Positions 25,804 through 36,884 of a DNA stretch of 64,000 nt are shown piece after piece. Both the position numbers and the translations under genes were made by a program. This DNA is from Cladorhizidae sp. MBARI D1340-BT2 (Eukaryota; Porifera; Demospongiae; Poecilosclerida; Cladorhizidae): NCBI GenBank assembly GCA_028752905.1, contig JAQNBH010000002.1, forward strand, positions 17,704,430 through 17,768,429, read 5' to 3'. Each line of letters starts with the position of its first letter. Position 1 is the first letter of the stretch. Below the pieces are notes generated by a model that saw only the letters and a program-made list of their open reading frames with translations, was not told the DNA's origin and did not search any database.

Positions 25804-27198
25804 TCATATCCCTGTACACATTCTCATATGGAGTCCATCTGAATATTTGAGAAGAGACTTATCTACCTTAGTCTCTTTATTAATGCAATCCCCAGGAATG
25901 GGATCCCGATAGTGAGCCAGAATGGCTACTGTATTTGGAACTTGTAAGGTTCTTTGGTATCCACTAATCACTGAACAGATAAAATGAATGCCAGCCTGCA
26001 GTACAAATCTTGGCCTCATCATCAGCTTAGCTCGGTATCGATATCCAGGGTAACATGTGTGTCGATCCAGTTTTGTGAAATACTTTGAAACTTTAAAATT
26101 TCCACAATGTAACACCTCAGGGGGACTTGCATTCTTTGTGTGGAAAAATGTATTCTCAAATACAAGACTAGCATAATTTTCTCTTTCTGGCAGGTCTTGC
26201 AACATTTCAGACCAACTGGTACCCTTGATTGGAACTATCATCTCGTCAATGTCAATGGGGAGTGAATACTCAGTTTCGTACATGTTTCTGTACATGCAGT
26301 CACTCATAATAAGCATTTGTCCATAGTAGTGCAATGGATACCACTTCTTGAATTCTTTCCACTCAATCATGCGGACATCAGTATATCGGTGTAAGATATA
26401 TCGGATTATACTCTCGTTCAACTGTTCCTTGTTGATGTAAAATGTAATCAACTCAGCTCCCAAAAGTTTACTCATGGAAATAAACTCCACCAAGTCTTGA
26501 ACAGTATTCTTATTTTCAATTACAGGCCCACTTACACAAATGCCAAATTTCTTGAGAACTTTTCCTTTGCCACTGTCTCTATTTTGCACTGGAATTTCAT
26601 TTGAGGTGAACTTTGGATCACAAGTGCTAGTGTTTGATATCATAACAGACACAGGAGGATCTTCTCCAGCCTTCACAGGGCAGTAATAGTGGTAGGCCTC
26701 TGCTCCCAAGTTTGGAGCAAAGCAAGGCATAGGATTTTTCTTTTCCAATGGTTTCTTTGGGCAAACATTGCTCCCATTTGCATACTTTGAGATGCAGTAA
26801 AGGGAAATCTTTCGAACTCTATTAAAGGCATAACCCATTACTATCACAGCTGGTCTGTTAGGTGCGCCAGTCCTGTCATCAAAATATGCTGAAAAGAAGT
26901 GATATGAATCATCCTCACCTTTACCAAAGACTGAAGTCCATGGAAGCTTTATCAGTTGCAAAGGATCCTGTTCAACGGTAATATTTAGAGCATTCACTGT
27001 TGTTAGCGAAACTAAGTCAGAATTGCCACTAGAACCTTCAAAACTTTGATTTTTAGTTCTGGCAGATTGCTGTTCCTCGTATTTATCGATTACTTCGTAG
27101 AGTTTTATCGTACTTGATTTGAGGAACAGGGTAGCGGTGGTAAATAGAAGTACGGCAACTAACACCACAAGAATACGGTAACTTTTTTGGACCAACAT
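25804..27198 (-). CDS. Glycosyltransferase family 92 protein, type II membrane, single exon
   Basis: 464 residues, ATG to TGA, no introns. A short basic N-tail is followed by one membrane anchor at about residues 8-26, as in Golgi type II transferases, then a stem of about 60 residues. The GT92 (formerly DUF23) domain covers about 210-440: KFGICVSGPV at 217-226, a central segment around 'LGAELITFYIN', the DxD-type motif DIDEMIVP at 316-323, and HYRDP at 429-433. Six N-glycosylation sequons, at 50, 72, 141, 189, 261 and 356, fit lumenal placement. GT92 enzymes known in animals add beta-linked galactose (C. elegans GALT-1 acts on core fucose); the substrate here is inferred only. The frame is intact among decayed elements, so it is probably under selection. 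A retrocopy origin is possible because introns are lacking. Confidence 0.88.
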   Translation of the reverse strand: MLVQKSYRILVVLVAVLLFTTATLFLKSSTIKLYEVIDKYEEQQSARTKNQSFEGSSGNSDLVSLTTVNALNITVEQDPLQLIKLPWTSVFGKGEDDSYHFFSAYFDDRTGAPNRPAVIVMGYAFNRVRKISLYCISKYANGSNVCPKKPLEKKNPMPCFAPNLGAEAYHYYCPVKAGEDPPVSVMISNTSTCDPKFTSNEIPVQNRDSGKGKVLKKFGICVSGPVIENKNTVQDLVEFISMSKLLGAELITFYINKEQLNESIIRYILHRYTDVRMIEWKEFKKWYPLHYYGQMLIMSDCMYRNMYETEYSLPIDIDEMIVPIKGTSWSEMLQDLPERENYASLVFENTFFHTKNASPPEVLHCGNFKVSKYFTKLDRHTCYPGYRYRAKLMMRPRFVLQAGIHFICSVISGYQRTLQVPNTVAILAHYRDPIPGDCINKETKVDKSLLKYSDGLHMRMCTGI

Positions 27199-27439
27199 TC
27201 TTAGCGATGTTTCTCCTGCCGCGTTTGTTGGGAAAGCTAAAAAGGTGTGCCTTAAAACTGTTCCGAGATAGCGGATATATCCCCGGTATGCGCTTTATCG
27301 ACTGCCTAAACTAGCACTTTCGTTGTTGTCATAACGGTGGACACAGAGATGTTCTCGGTCTGCCACGGCCTGGCCTGCCGGTTGAATGTGGTGGTAAGAT
27401 CCCAAGACATGACCAACTATCAACAAGTTGGATTGGATG
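27199..27439. other. Upstream region of the glycosyltransferase gene
   Basis: This is the likely 5' flank of the minus-strand gene. It is less AT-rich than its surroundings, but no TATA box or initiator could be fixed by eye. Confidence 0.35.
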
Positions 27440-27720
27440 TTAAGGATCTTGTGGGGGATGGTTTCAGCAGGGGGGACAGTTGCATTTTTTTTACTTTTTT
27501 TTTAATACTTGTGGTTACAACTTTAGAGCTCCGTAGATTCTGCTGACTTCATGGTATGGACTTGATATATAGCTCAAAAGATAGGTCTCTCTGTGTGCTC
27601 TATTTTGATACTAAAATATGTTTCATAGAATAACTGTAGGCAAGTTAAAGTGGAGGGACCTACATCCCAAAGTCCCCATCCAGAATAACTCCAGATTAAT
27701 AGGTGCCCAAAAAATGAAAT
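27440..27720. repeat. Dispersed repeat family A, copy 1 (MITE-like)
   Basis: After a G-run and CAGTTGCATTTTTT the sequence runs through GTGGTTACAACTTTAGAGCTC, CATAGATTCTG-like and GGTCTCTCTGTGTGCTCT to CTCCAGATT. The same string of motifs appears at about 46620-46790, 48240-48890 (both orientations), 49690-49850, 53990-54300 and 54880-55250. It is a non-coding interspersed element. Confidence 0.75.
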
Positions 27721-27769
27721 TGGTACGAGTGGGAGCAATAATGTAATTGTGGGTGTGGTGTATGTTAAT

Positions 27770-28625
27770 ACGGAAGGGATGAAGGGTCAGGAATCAGAAG
27801 ATTTCAGGAAGCATGCTGTGAGGTAATTCTGGTAGTGATTTTAATGCCCACATAGGATTAGGGTCAGACAGTCACCTAACAGGAATGGTAAGAGGTTGTT
27901 GGACCTGGTTGGGGTGTGCAATTTGCATATCAGAAATAAGGTATCACAGTGTAGTGGAAGGTTGACATGGGAGAGGGGAGAAAGGAGGTCAGTGATAGAT
28001 TATATCTTGCTTCAACATAATTATGGTGAACGAGGGTTTCAGAGGTTGGGAGGAATATATGGCAGGCTAGGGACGAGATAGGACAAAGAGGGTGTACAAC
28101 ATATTTGGGAACTGTGGAGACACATTGTTGCTTTGGGCGGCTGAGTTGGGTATAAGGTGAAAGAGCAAGGAGGGACTAGCTTTTATTTTGGACGGAGTTG
28201 AAGGGAAAGAAGAAGCAATGTCAAATTCGGAAAGTGAGAAAGGAAAATGGGGTTGTAGTGAAGAAGAGGAAGGATATACTGGAGGTTATGGCCAAGCATT
28301 GGGAAGGATTAGGGAGTGTGTCCAGGTCAGGGAAGGATGTTCCAATAGAGTCTAAAGCTAAAGACGGATGGCGCAGCAGGTTGGATTCCAGGAGATGTAC
28401 AATATTGTGAAGGGGTTGAAAAGTGGCTAGGCTCCTGGTCCTGATGGCATAATTAATGAGATGTTGGAGCATGGTGGGAATTAGGATGGTGGAAGTGTTA
28501 TGTTCTCTAGTAGTTTTTGCCAGATGATTGGAGACAGAGTTATATTGTGCCACTCTTTAAAGTTGGAGATGAGGAGGTGGCTAGCAATTACAGAGGGATA
28601 ACTCTTAGTCGTAATAATATCAAGC
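27770..28625 (+). pseudogene. LINE remnant: endonuclease and reverse-transcriptase N-part
   Basis: A GSDFNAHIGLG block near 27840 and RSVIDYILL near 27990 mark the end of an apurinic-type endonuclease domain. LKSG-APGPDGI near 28430 and YIVPLFKVGDEEVASNYRGI near 28540 are reverse-transcriptase motifs of non-LTR elements. The blocks lie in different frames with stops, and the catalytic F/YxDD region is missing. The copy is dead and truncated at the 3' end. Confidence 0.75.
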
Positions 28626-29389
28626 ATAATATTTACACAAAAGACTAGAGAAGTTTTCTGTTGGAAAGTTCCATTCAAGGAGAGTCTTCACATCTGAAAG
28701 TCAACTTCAAACATATAGACAAGCTAACCCCTTCTTCTACCTATTATTCAAATGTGACTCATCTCTATTCCAACACGAAACTCCTGTTAAATTTTAACTG
28801 ATTGATGCAATATGCTGAAAGATAGTCAAGCATTTGTTACGTCTTTGAGAATTTTTACTTCAGAAACATGCAATGTCATAGGATGTAAGGATGGAGTAAT
28901 TACCAAGATGAGGGCAGGGTAGTTGATATCAACTGTGTCTTTTATGTTGTTAAATTGTGTGTCAAATCCGCTGTGAAAGTAATACCACTAAAGGTGGATG
29001 AACTTCTTTTAGACATTTTTTAATCATTTTTAAAACTCTTATATCGAGTTCAATAGAAAGTTCCAAATTTGTAAACCCAGTTTTTGGGAAAAAATGGTGT
29101 TAGCCCCCTTTCTTTCTGCACAGCTATGGTGGACCTGGTCTAGGCTCTACTAACTCTACTCTACTAGAATAACCCTGCAGATGCAAAACATAGAAGTTTA
29201 TATATAGCAGAAAGCATCGACATTGAAATGGCGTGATTTATAAGTGTTTTTGTCAAAAAAAAAAGGCTAGTTCTCTCTCTAAAAAATTAGTGGAAGTCCT
29301 TCGAGAAAGAATCATTGCCTGTTATACTAAAGCTTAAAGATGGAGGAACAAGCTAGCTAAGAGCTAAAATAACTGCTATGGTGACCTCC
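28626..29389. other. No gene recognised
   Basis: Spacer between two LINE remnants. It contains no motif I can name. Confidence 0.4.
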
Positions 29390-30095
29390 AAAAAGCCTTT
29401 GACTCGATACATCACAATAAACTCCTGTACAAAATTTGGGTATTTAGCATCATAGGTCCTAAATGGTTCTGGCTGAAAGAATATCTCTCAGGTAGACAGA
29501 ACTATGTGGAAATATATAGTGTACCATCAAGTATGTTGCCAGTTGTATCAGGAGTTCCACATGGGAGTATTTTGGGACCACTCCAGTTTTTGGTCTACTT
29601 AAATGATTTAGATTCAATATCTATAAATTATACCTTTTTGCTTATGGCAATGTGAGCAAACATACTTATACACAGAAAATGAATCCATACAGTGACATCA
29701 TGGTGTGAAAAGTGGAGTTTACATCAAAACGCACATCAGTGAGATTTACCACACAGATAAGCAAACTTTAACGGCAGAAGGATCTAGGAATAACACTGTG
29801 TAATATCTATTCTGGCATTACGATCTCTTGCAAACTTGTCACATTGCATAAATGGCCCTAAATCTTATTCGGAGAACCATCCCTGAATCAACGTCAATTA
29901 GAGTTAGGAGGTCCCTTTATCACAAACTAATCAAATTTAGGCTAACATACTGCTCGCAGATTTGGAGACCACAACTGGTCAAAGCTATCAGAATGCTGGA
30001 ATTGGTGCAGAAAAGAGATACTAAGTTCATGACCACACCACAGAGTAGAGGCACCGATGTAATGGAGCTCCTGGACTTGTTATCTTGTATATAGA
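29390..30095 (+). pseudogene. Second LINE remnant: reverse-transcriptase core and C-part
   Basis: LQKAFDSIHHNKLLYKIW near 29390, YLSGRQNYVEI, SGVPHGSILGPLQFLVYLND near 29550 and RSLYHKLIKFRLTYCSQIWRP near 29910 follow the order of a Jockey/CR1-type RT. The expected YADD block is damaged (the reading becomes 'LLMAM'). It differs in type from the LINE just upstream, so these are two separate insertions. Both are dead. Confidence 0.78.
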
Positions 30096-30204
30096 TATTC
30101 CACTAGAATTGATCCCATCACAGCAGGAATTGCCCCCCCCCCCGCCATGCCTATGTATCCATCCAGTAATTAGCAGAATCAATCTCACCCATAGCACTGC
30201 CTGT

Positions 30205-30270
30205 AGCCTTTAGTTGGTTACTTACTGGTGGGATCAATTGATCCCACCAGTAAGTAACCAACTAAAGGCT
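30205..30270. repeat. 66-bp perfect palindrome without spacer
   Basis: The sequence from AGCCTTTAGTTGG reads the same on both strands through the centre CAATTG to CCAACTAAAGGCT. There is no loop. Such perfect spacer-less palindromes are unstable in vivo, so this is recent, a terminal fold-back event, or an assembly artefact. Surrounding 30096-30356 has no gene. Confidence 0.95.
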
Positions 30271-30356
30271 AAAACTCTGTACAGAATCAATTATTTATCT
30301 GTTGTACCTCTCGCTATTTTATCTTGTATCATGCTAACATTTGAAATCTTGTCCTG

Positions 30357-30618
30357 AATTCCTGAGTGGGAGTGGTCAACTAAGGTCATTTACTATTTGA
30401 TGCAATGGACTGTGGGCTGTTTAGATGGAGTGAAGCTGCTGATTTCTCAAGACATGCTGGCACACTTTGACTTTTGATATAGGAATCGAATTCCTGAGTG
30501 GGAGTGGTCAACTAAGGTCATTTACTATTTGATGCAATGGACTGTGGGCTGTTTAGATGGAGTGAAGCTGCTGATTTCTCAAGACATGCTGGCACACTTT
30601 CACTTTTGATATAGGAAT
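30357..30618. repeat. Tandem duplication of about 131 bp
   Basis: Two adjacent copies start GAATTCCTGAGTGGGAGTGG and end CTTTTGATATAGGAATC. They differ by a single base (TTTGAC against TTTCAC), so the duplication is recent or gene-converted. Confidence 0.9.
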
Positions 30619-30689
30619 CAATGTGACTCAACAATATTATTCCAACACTGACTGTATAGTTGACATGAACGAGAGAAACTTAAACAAGG

Positions 30690-30790
30690 CTAAATGTTAA
30701 ACAAAGTTGAATACCTTGGGCTTGTGATTGACAAGGATGTTTTGCATCCCCCTGAAGAGAAAATTCATGCTCAATTATTGCTGGTGCATT
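30690..30790 (+). pseudogene. Ty3/gypsy reverse-transcriptase fragment
   Basis: The plus strand reads KVEYLGLVIDKDVLHPPEEK followed by IHA. This is the RT thumb motif 'YLG..I...G..P...K' of Ty3/gypsy polyproteins. It is only about 30 codons long. Its orientation is opposite to the large gypsy element that follows, so it belongs to another insertion. Confidence 0.6.
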
Positions 30791-31234
30791 GGAGTGGTTA
30801 GGGACTGTACTGTGTAGCGCTTGACCAGTTTGTTTTGTTGTTAGCTCAAGTGTGGCAGCCACAGATCTGGTTTCATTGGCATGGTGTAATTCTGCTATAT
30901 AGTTTGTCTGGACACTATATATTTATTACAACAGTTATAAAAATAAGTTTCTAACTCATAACCGACTTGACATCTGTCCAGACATTTTGGTAACTTCATG
31001 CTAACTCATTCACTGGATATGATGGTCAGTCACATGACTCCAGGAAGGTCACATGATAGGTTGCGTAGGATTGACCCTGGAGTTATGTGACTGGCATAAT
31101 TTCCAGTGAACAAGAGAGCTTGAAGTTACTTAAACATCTCGACAGGTTTCAAGTCTGATCCAGTCATTTTATTGATAAAGCTAATGAATACAGCATATTA
31201 TATATATACCTTCCAAAAAATAATAATAATAACG
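30791..31234. other. No gene recognised
   Basis: Spacer between the gypsy RT fragment and the LTR of the large element. A TAA microsatellite ends at the LTR boundary. Confidence 0.4.
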
Positions 31235-31428
31235 ACAAAGTCAGTTTTCCTCAACGATTATATTCAAAAGAAAATGACGAAGGATCAAAACAAGACAACA
31301 AAGTGCACACAAGGTCAAGGCAACGCTAGACAATTAATCTATAGTCACGTGAGTCCGCTAGTAGTGTACTGACAGTTCAGCAATAACTAAAGTGAATAAC
31401 TATATAACACATAACCAATATATAACTA
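31235..31428 (-). repeat. 3' LTR of the gypsy element
   Basis: 194 bp matching 43006-43196 with a few substitutions and one short indel. On the minus strand it starts TAGTTATATATTGG directly after the polypurine tract. It lacks the usual TG..CA ends in plain form, and no target duplication could be fixed. Confidence 0.9.
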
Positions 31429-31446
31429 TGCTCCCCCTCCTCCTGA
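31429..31446 (-). other. Polypurine tract of the gypsy element
   Basis: On the minus strand the bases next to the 3' LTR read AGGAGGAGGGGGAG, a clean polypurine tract at the position where plus-strand synthesis is primed in LTR retrotransposons. Confidence 0.8.
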
Positions 31447-31481
31447 GTTCACCGAGTGTACGAAGGTGGACTTGTGTGTAG

Positions 31482-32366
31482 TTATGATAGGTCCCAAACA
31501 GTAGGATCATAGCGGATAGGTGGTCTTGTGATCCGTTTAGCTCTTGTGGATGTTTCAGCTGGTTGTCTTGGTGATATTGGCAATGGAGACAGCATAATCG
31601 TTCCATCGGGCTGGTCTTCCGGGTCAGCTGTGCGCATGGGATGCCCATCCAATATTTGGGTCTTAGAGGTGGATGGTGTAGTCTCTTTTGTAGGCTCCTC
31701 AAGGTAGGGTTGTGTTCCCATGACTGTAATGAGTGGTGTGATGTCCTTAGCATCAGGCACCATTGTATTAGGTGTCCTTATTGGTGTTGCCGAGGGTTCC
31801 ACCAGGATGGTAGGTGCGGGCGTTGGTGGAGTGATGAGATCATGACAATTCCTTTTCTTTGTAAGATTTTCCACGAGTAGTTTTGGAATTGGGCTATGTG
31901 TCTCGGGGTGGTATAGTTGGAATTTTCGTAGGAACTTTCTATTCCGCAATGCTACTCTGCCAGAGCCATCTACACGTACCACATACTGATCATGCTGTCT
32001 CACCTCGACAACGACTCCTGTTCTATCCCATTTCAGTGGGTCTTTGCCCACTTGGTTCTGGATCCGAACGTGGTTACCAACACACAAGGGTGGTAAGGTC
32101 TTGGTGTGTTCTGAGAGCCATTCAGCATAAGCAAGTGGCGTTTCCTGAGGGCAAGTTCTCTTAGGCATCCATTCTCGATCCATGCTTGTTGCGGTTTGTA
32201 TCATCCTGGCATGACTGGAATAAAATCCCTGATGGACCTATCATCGCTGGGGATATTTTTGTGTCTTGGTCTGGGGAGTTCCTGTATAGTAGCATGGCCT
32301 TCTGGAACTCAGAGACATCCAGCTCACCATTAGGGCCAGTGTTGTTCATGCTCATACGCTTGCCAG
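31482..32366 (-). pseudogene. Gypsy integrase C-terminal part (GPY/F-like)
   Basis: After the hAT insertion the integrase resumes with GKRMSMNNTGPNGELDVSEF and LLYRNSPDQDTKISPAMIGPSG. After a frame break near 32200 it continues with EWLSEHTKTLPPLCVGNHVR, a 'WDRTGVVVEV' segment and GSGRVALRNRKFLRKF, the basic GPY/F-like module that binds DNA and often directs integration. The last 130 codons are Pro/Thr-rich. Confidence 0.8.
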
Positions 32367-35051
32367 CAGACTTACCAACCTGTGAACACTCATTGGCAGG
32401 ACAAAATCTAGAATTTTGCAGGATCTTGCTAATTTTTGCAGGACCACAACATGGCCAGGTAAAAGTGGCCGTGGGTCTCAAAATTTTAAAAGTGTTGTTG
32501 TTCCCTCTACACACTCAGCTCCTCCTCCACGTCAATCTTGTGGAGAGAGGAGCTACTTAATGCGCCCCCCCCCCCCCTGCCTAACAGTGTAGTTCTTCAA
32601 TAATATTATTAATATGAATATTGAAAACAATGAATCAGAGTCTCAGATGCATGATTGTGAGGTAGAGATGATGATATGCTATATACATGTACTTGTAGTT
32701 ATGAGGTTGTCTGTAGGCTTTTCATGGTGGCTAATGGTGCATTTGAATAGCATGGCTTATCATTATTTATTTTAACACTCAGCAGGTCACACACTGTGGA
32801 TGGATCCAACTGCCGACGTTCTTCCATCTCGATCTTTCTCACCATGCTTAAAAGGCGTTCTGGATCTGCATTGGAATGCGGAAGTACGAGCAAAATCTGT
32901 GCAAAACTGGACAAGACCCCAAAATGAAATAGTTCCAAATCCAAGATTGAATGATCACAGACCAGAAGTTATCTATTGCTCCAGCTTCTTTTGCATCAAA
33001 TGTGGGAAGTTGGTCCAAGGGTGAAGCACGAAAATCACGAAATTCCATACTCAAAGTGTCCAATTCATCAGGAGAGAAGGATGTAAAGCGCTTTGCCAAT
33101 TCAACAATGCCATTTAAAGAGGTCTTATCTCTATTTCTAGGATCAAGAAAAGCAAGTTGAAGCAGACAGTCATCGTTAAATGGAAACTTGGCTAACATTT
33201 TTGAAAGAATGGTATCATAGAAAGTGCGCACACATTAAAAAAAAAGTTTCTCAAGAGCAGTACCCACCAACTCCTCAAGATCACCACACCACAATAGACG
33301 GGTAGATGTGCCAATACCTAGCTCATCATTACTAAGCTGGATATTTCTATCAGTGAAATCAATAGAAGTGATATCATCAGTGGAATTGAGGACATCTGGA
33401 TCTATAAAATTACTACAGAAAGAGTGCAAGTGTCGACGAACATCAGCCTGTAAAGTACCAATACGACTATATAGCATGAGTTTGAAAGGCAGTTGAGAAA
33501 ATACTCAAGGGCTTAAGGGCATAACAAACAAAATTGCAAAACAGCTTCACTAGTGGGTCTTTAAGATGCTTGGCCACTCTCTGTACACGCCCATTGGAAG
33601 GCTCAGATTCAGCTATCCTGTCAAAATAACAATAAAGAGCTGGCCACTGCTCAATCAATCTCTTGAGGCAGCGTTCTAAACTAAGCCAGCGGGTTGAACA
33701 ATGTTTTAGGATGTGAAGTGGTGTGACATTGCTAAACTCAGTTTGAATTTCATTGAACTCATGATACCTCTTGGAAGAATGTTTAAAATGATAAAATATA
33801 TCAATCAGATTGAATATTATCAAGGGAGACTGGAAGCTTCTAAGCAGCAGCACAAAGTGCACTTAAGTGGCAAAGACAACCAAGGCTAAACAACCTCGGT
33901 TGTTTCCCAAGAAGTCGACTCAAAACAGAGTTACGCTTACCCACCATAACACTTGCAGTATCTGATGCATAACCAATCATGTTGCTCCAAGGGATACCAC
34001 GAAACTCAAACTCCTTCTCTATTGCAGTAAAGAGTGACTCTGCAGTGGCAATATTACACACTGGCATACACAGAAAACGAGTAACTGGCTTTTGAACCAC
34101 CTTATCCCAATACCGTACCATCATTCCAAAATACTTCCTATCTGTGTTTGATCATTACCACCATCACACAAAAGGGTGAAAGGGGAAGAACAACAAGATT
34201 GAATGACTTCGTCATTAAGCGTTGGAGCTAGTGCAAATATCACTATGGCTGTAGTTTTTGTCCTACCAGATGCAAATTGCTGAGCGATTTTGCTGTCTGG
34301 AAACATAACTTTACAGAGTTTGTTGAAGTGATCAGCAGCTAAAAAAGGTACATTATGTTCAGCAATAAATGTAGAAAAATAAATTTCTGCAGCTGTAACC
34401 TGATCAGCTTCTTGTCTGTCCTTTCTAAAAGTAGCAGCAGTAATTTTAGATTGACCTACACTCTGTTTTGCCAATGCACAGTGCCTCTTTGTCTCCATGT
34501 GTCGTTTCACTTCATGTAGACCACCATAAGCAACAGAAAAATCAGTGCAACATATATTGCAACGAACAAATGATGCACCCCTCTTCCTCTCCTTCATTAT
34601 TGTAGCGCTTCCAGTCTTCTTGCCATTTACTTGCTCTCTTTCTCCTCTTAGCAGTGGAGAGGTCACTGCAAGCTTCACTCTGAGAATGACTCTGACTAGA
34701 AGTACTGGCAATGCAAGTAAAGACTGCTTCATTGTCTGACTCCACCTCGGACTCGATGCTCCGACTCGTTGCTAATAGTTAAAACGCTTTTTTTCAAAAT
34801 TATTTTTGGGAAAATTTATTAAATGAAATTGACTCGTCCTTTCCTACTTGTGGTTTAGCATAGCCTGTTACTTACACAGTTGTGCAGTCAGTACAGGTTA
34901 CTTAGGAATGCAGTTGTGCAGTCCGTACAGATTAATTAAGTGGACTGCAGGATTCAGATTGCGCAGGATATGAAGCAGTCGCACCGGGACCCGGGACAAG
35001 TTCCAGAATTCCGGGAGAATCCCGGGAAATCCGGGACAGTTGGTAAGTCTG
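32367..35051 (-). mobile_element. hAT transposon 1 (BED-finger type), inserted in gypsy integrase
   Basis: The ends are inverted: CAGACTTACCAACCTGT at 32367 and its complement ending GGTAAGTCTG at 35051. hAT termini commonly begin CAG. Flanking 8-mers GCTTGCCA and GCTTGGAT keep five matching bases, consistent with a decayed 8-bp target duplication. The gypsy integrase frame resumes across the element. Inside is one minus-strand transposase in several broken frames. Short GCAGGA or CCGGGA-type subterminal repeats occur near both ends. Confidence 0.82.
32699..34745 (-). pseudogene. hAT transposase 1, fragmented
   Basis: Reading from 34745 down: a Ser-rich start with a basic KRRKRASKW stretch; a BED-type zinc finger at about 34640-34490 with RCNICCTDFSVAYGG and then KRHMETKRH; the catalytic region with a 'LLCDGGNDQTQ' stretch near 34150 and IGYASDTASVMVGKRNSVLS near 33950; and the C-terminal hAT dimerisation block VLPHSNADPERLLSMVRKIE near 32870. 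The protein crosses at least five frame changes. The order and motifs are those of hAT (Ac-like) transposases of the BED group. It is inactive. Confidence 0.82.
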
Positions 35052-35560
35052 GCTTGGATGTCTTGACACCGATTTCTGCTCTACAATTTGAGTGTGGAAA
35101 GGCAACAGAAGAAAGGTGGTGTCGAACTCCCCATGTTTTGAGGAATTTCTGTGTGACCGCTGATGTGAATTCCGGTCCACCATCACTGGAGAGTTCCTCA
35201 GGAATGCCATATGTCACAAACTCCTTGCGTAGTTCACCAACAAGGCCCATTGATCCTTGCAATAATTGGCCAGTTCGAGTAATGATCTACAATGATTAAG
35301 TAGTTAGCTCCCTTGTAATGAAAAAAGTCAGAGCAGATGCACTGGAAAGGATACTCCGGGTCAATAGGTAGGGTTGGAGGGGCACTGGGTTGGCTTGGTG
35401 CAATTCTGTTGCAGTTCCCACAGCTTTCTCGGAGGCGAACTATTTGTGGAGTGATACCTGGCCAGAAGATGGATGTGTCAGCCCTTGCTGTCATCGAAGT
35501 CACACTCTGGTGGGCGCAATTTAAGTACCCCCTCACGTAGTGATGGTGGGACTGTCCTTA
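35052..35560 (-). pseudogene. Gypsy integrase zinc-binding and core domain
   Basis: The zinc-binding part shows H-x-type NCAHQSVTSM, then WPGITPQIV and CGNCNRIAPSQ. The catalytic triad is visible: D in CSDFFHYKGANY, D in ELSSDGGPEF, E in NCRAEIGVK. A frame change between the first and second D breaks the reading. The hAT element starts directly after GVKTSK. Confidence 0.85.
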
Positions 35561-36229
35561 TAGAGGATTACACCATCTGTCGTGGATAGAGGTTCCCGGA
35601 AGGAAAGAAAAATATTCACAGAGCATTGGCGGTAGCAGTAGTTTGAAGTCCGGCATTCCATCTTCTACGGTTTCTAGTAGTTCCATCATGACTGGGTCGC
35701 TGGTAGTTGCCTCTCGAACCACGTCCCAAGTGATCGCCTTCATGTCATCAAGTGCATGAGCAGTAGAGTTCATGATATCCATGTCCATGGTGATATTCTC
35801 ATCGTCGTCTGATCGTAATTTTTCAAGGATGTTTTCCCTGAGTAATTTTGATGACGGGCAATCCCAAGGGTAGAGGGATGCGGCATGGGCATCATCAGGT
35901 AGCTCCAATATTTCGGGATTCATGGACCCCACTGGGTTTCTGGAGATTGCATCCGTGGCTGGGTATTTCTTGCCTTGAATATGAACAATCCAGAATTTGA
36001 AAGGGAGTGTCTTCTCCTTGATATTGAGCAACCGTGGATTTTTGATATCCTCCAATTTTCTGTCACCCAATATTATGAGAAGTGGTTGATGGTCTACCGC
36101 AACTATTAGGTCATCACATCCAAGGACAAAGTGGTGAGTTTTTTCAAGTGCATTTGCAACTGCAAATGCTTCCCCTTCAATGGGGGCATATCTGGACTCA
36201 GCCGCATGTGTGAAGCGGCTTCCCACCAG
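35558..36229 (-). pseudogene. Gypsy RNase H C-part and connector
   Basis: GSRFTHAAESRYAPIEGEAF opens the segment just after the hAT 2 end. It holds the RNase H residues E in EGEAF, D in VDHQPLL and D in DAISR. About 120 residues of connector rich in Asp and Met follow. The frame is open over this part and joins the half found above 40217. Confidence 0.85.
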
Positions 36230-36884
36230 CAGGGGCGTAGCCAGGATTTTAGAAAAGGGGGGGGGGGAAAGTCTTGATCTCAAACACCAGCTTCCCCCTT
36301 CCCCCTTCCCCCTAATAATGTTTCTTTTCCTTCAAGGAATAATTATAGTGCATACAAAGACCTAGTAGGAAATTCCATCCCCCCCCCCCCCCCCCCCCCG
36401 TTCACAACCCAAATAAAATTGAGTCTGGCTGTGTAGACTTCCCTTTTAGAACTGACTATATACTAGTACCCCCAGAATTCCTCAGAGTCAATCTCAGAGT
36501 ATACATTTTGGGGTGAGGGGGGTGGGGGGAGGGGGGGGGGGGGGATGAGCATGCCCCCAGACCCTCCTAGTTGTTATGTGATATCCATCCCCCTCCACGT
36601 CAACACCAAACTTTGGAGTTTTCCCCCTCCCCTCTCAAAACTCAAAATCCTGTATAAAACCTTGCACACAGACACACACGTTCAAGCATACCCCGATACC
36701 CCAGACGGCATTTGTGAAACTTTGTCACATCTTTAACCATCATGCCCCCCCCCCCCCCCCCCTAAAATCCAGATTCCTCCAGTTGCCCCCCCTTGGACAA
36801 TTTTCTAACTGAAACCCTGTCTAGCCACAGTAAAGAAAAAATGAAGCAACACAATGAAGAGATAGCTATTGAGAGGAGTCAGAA

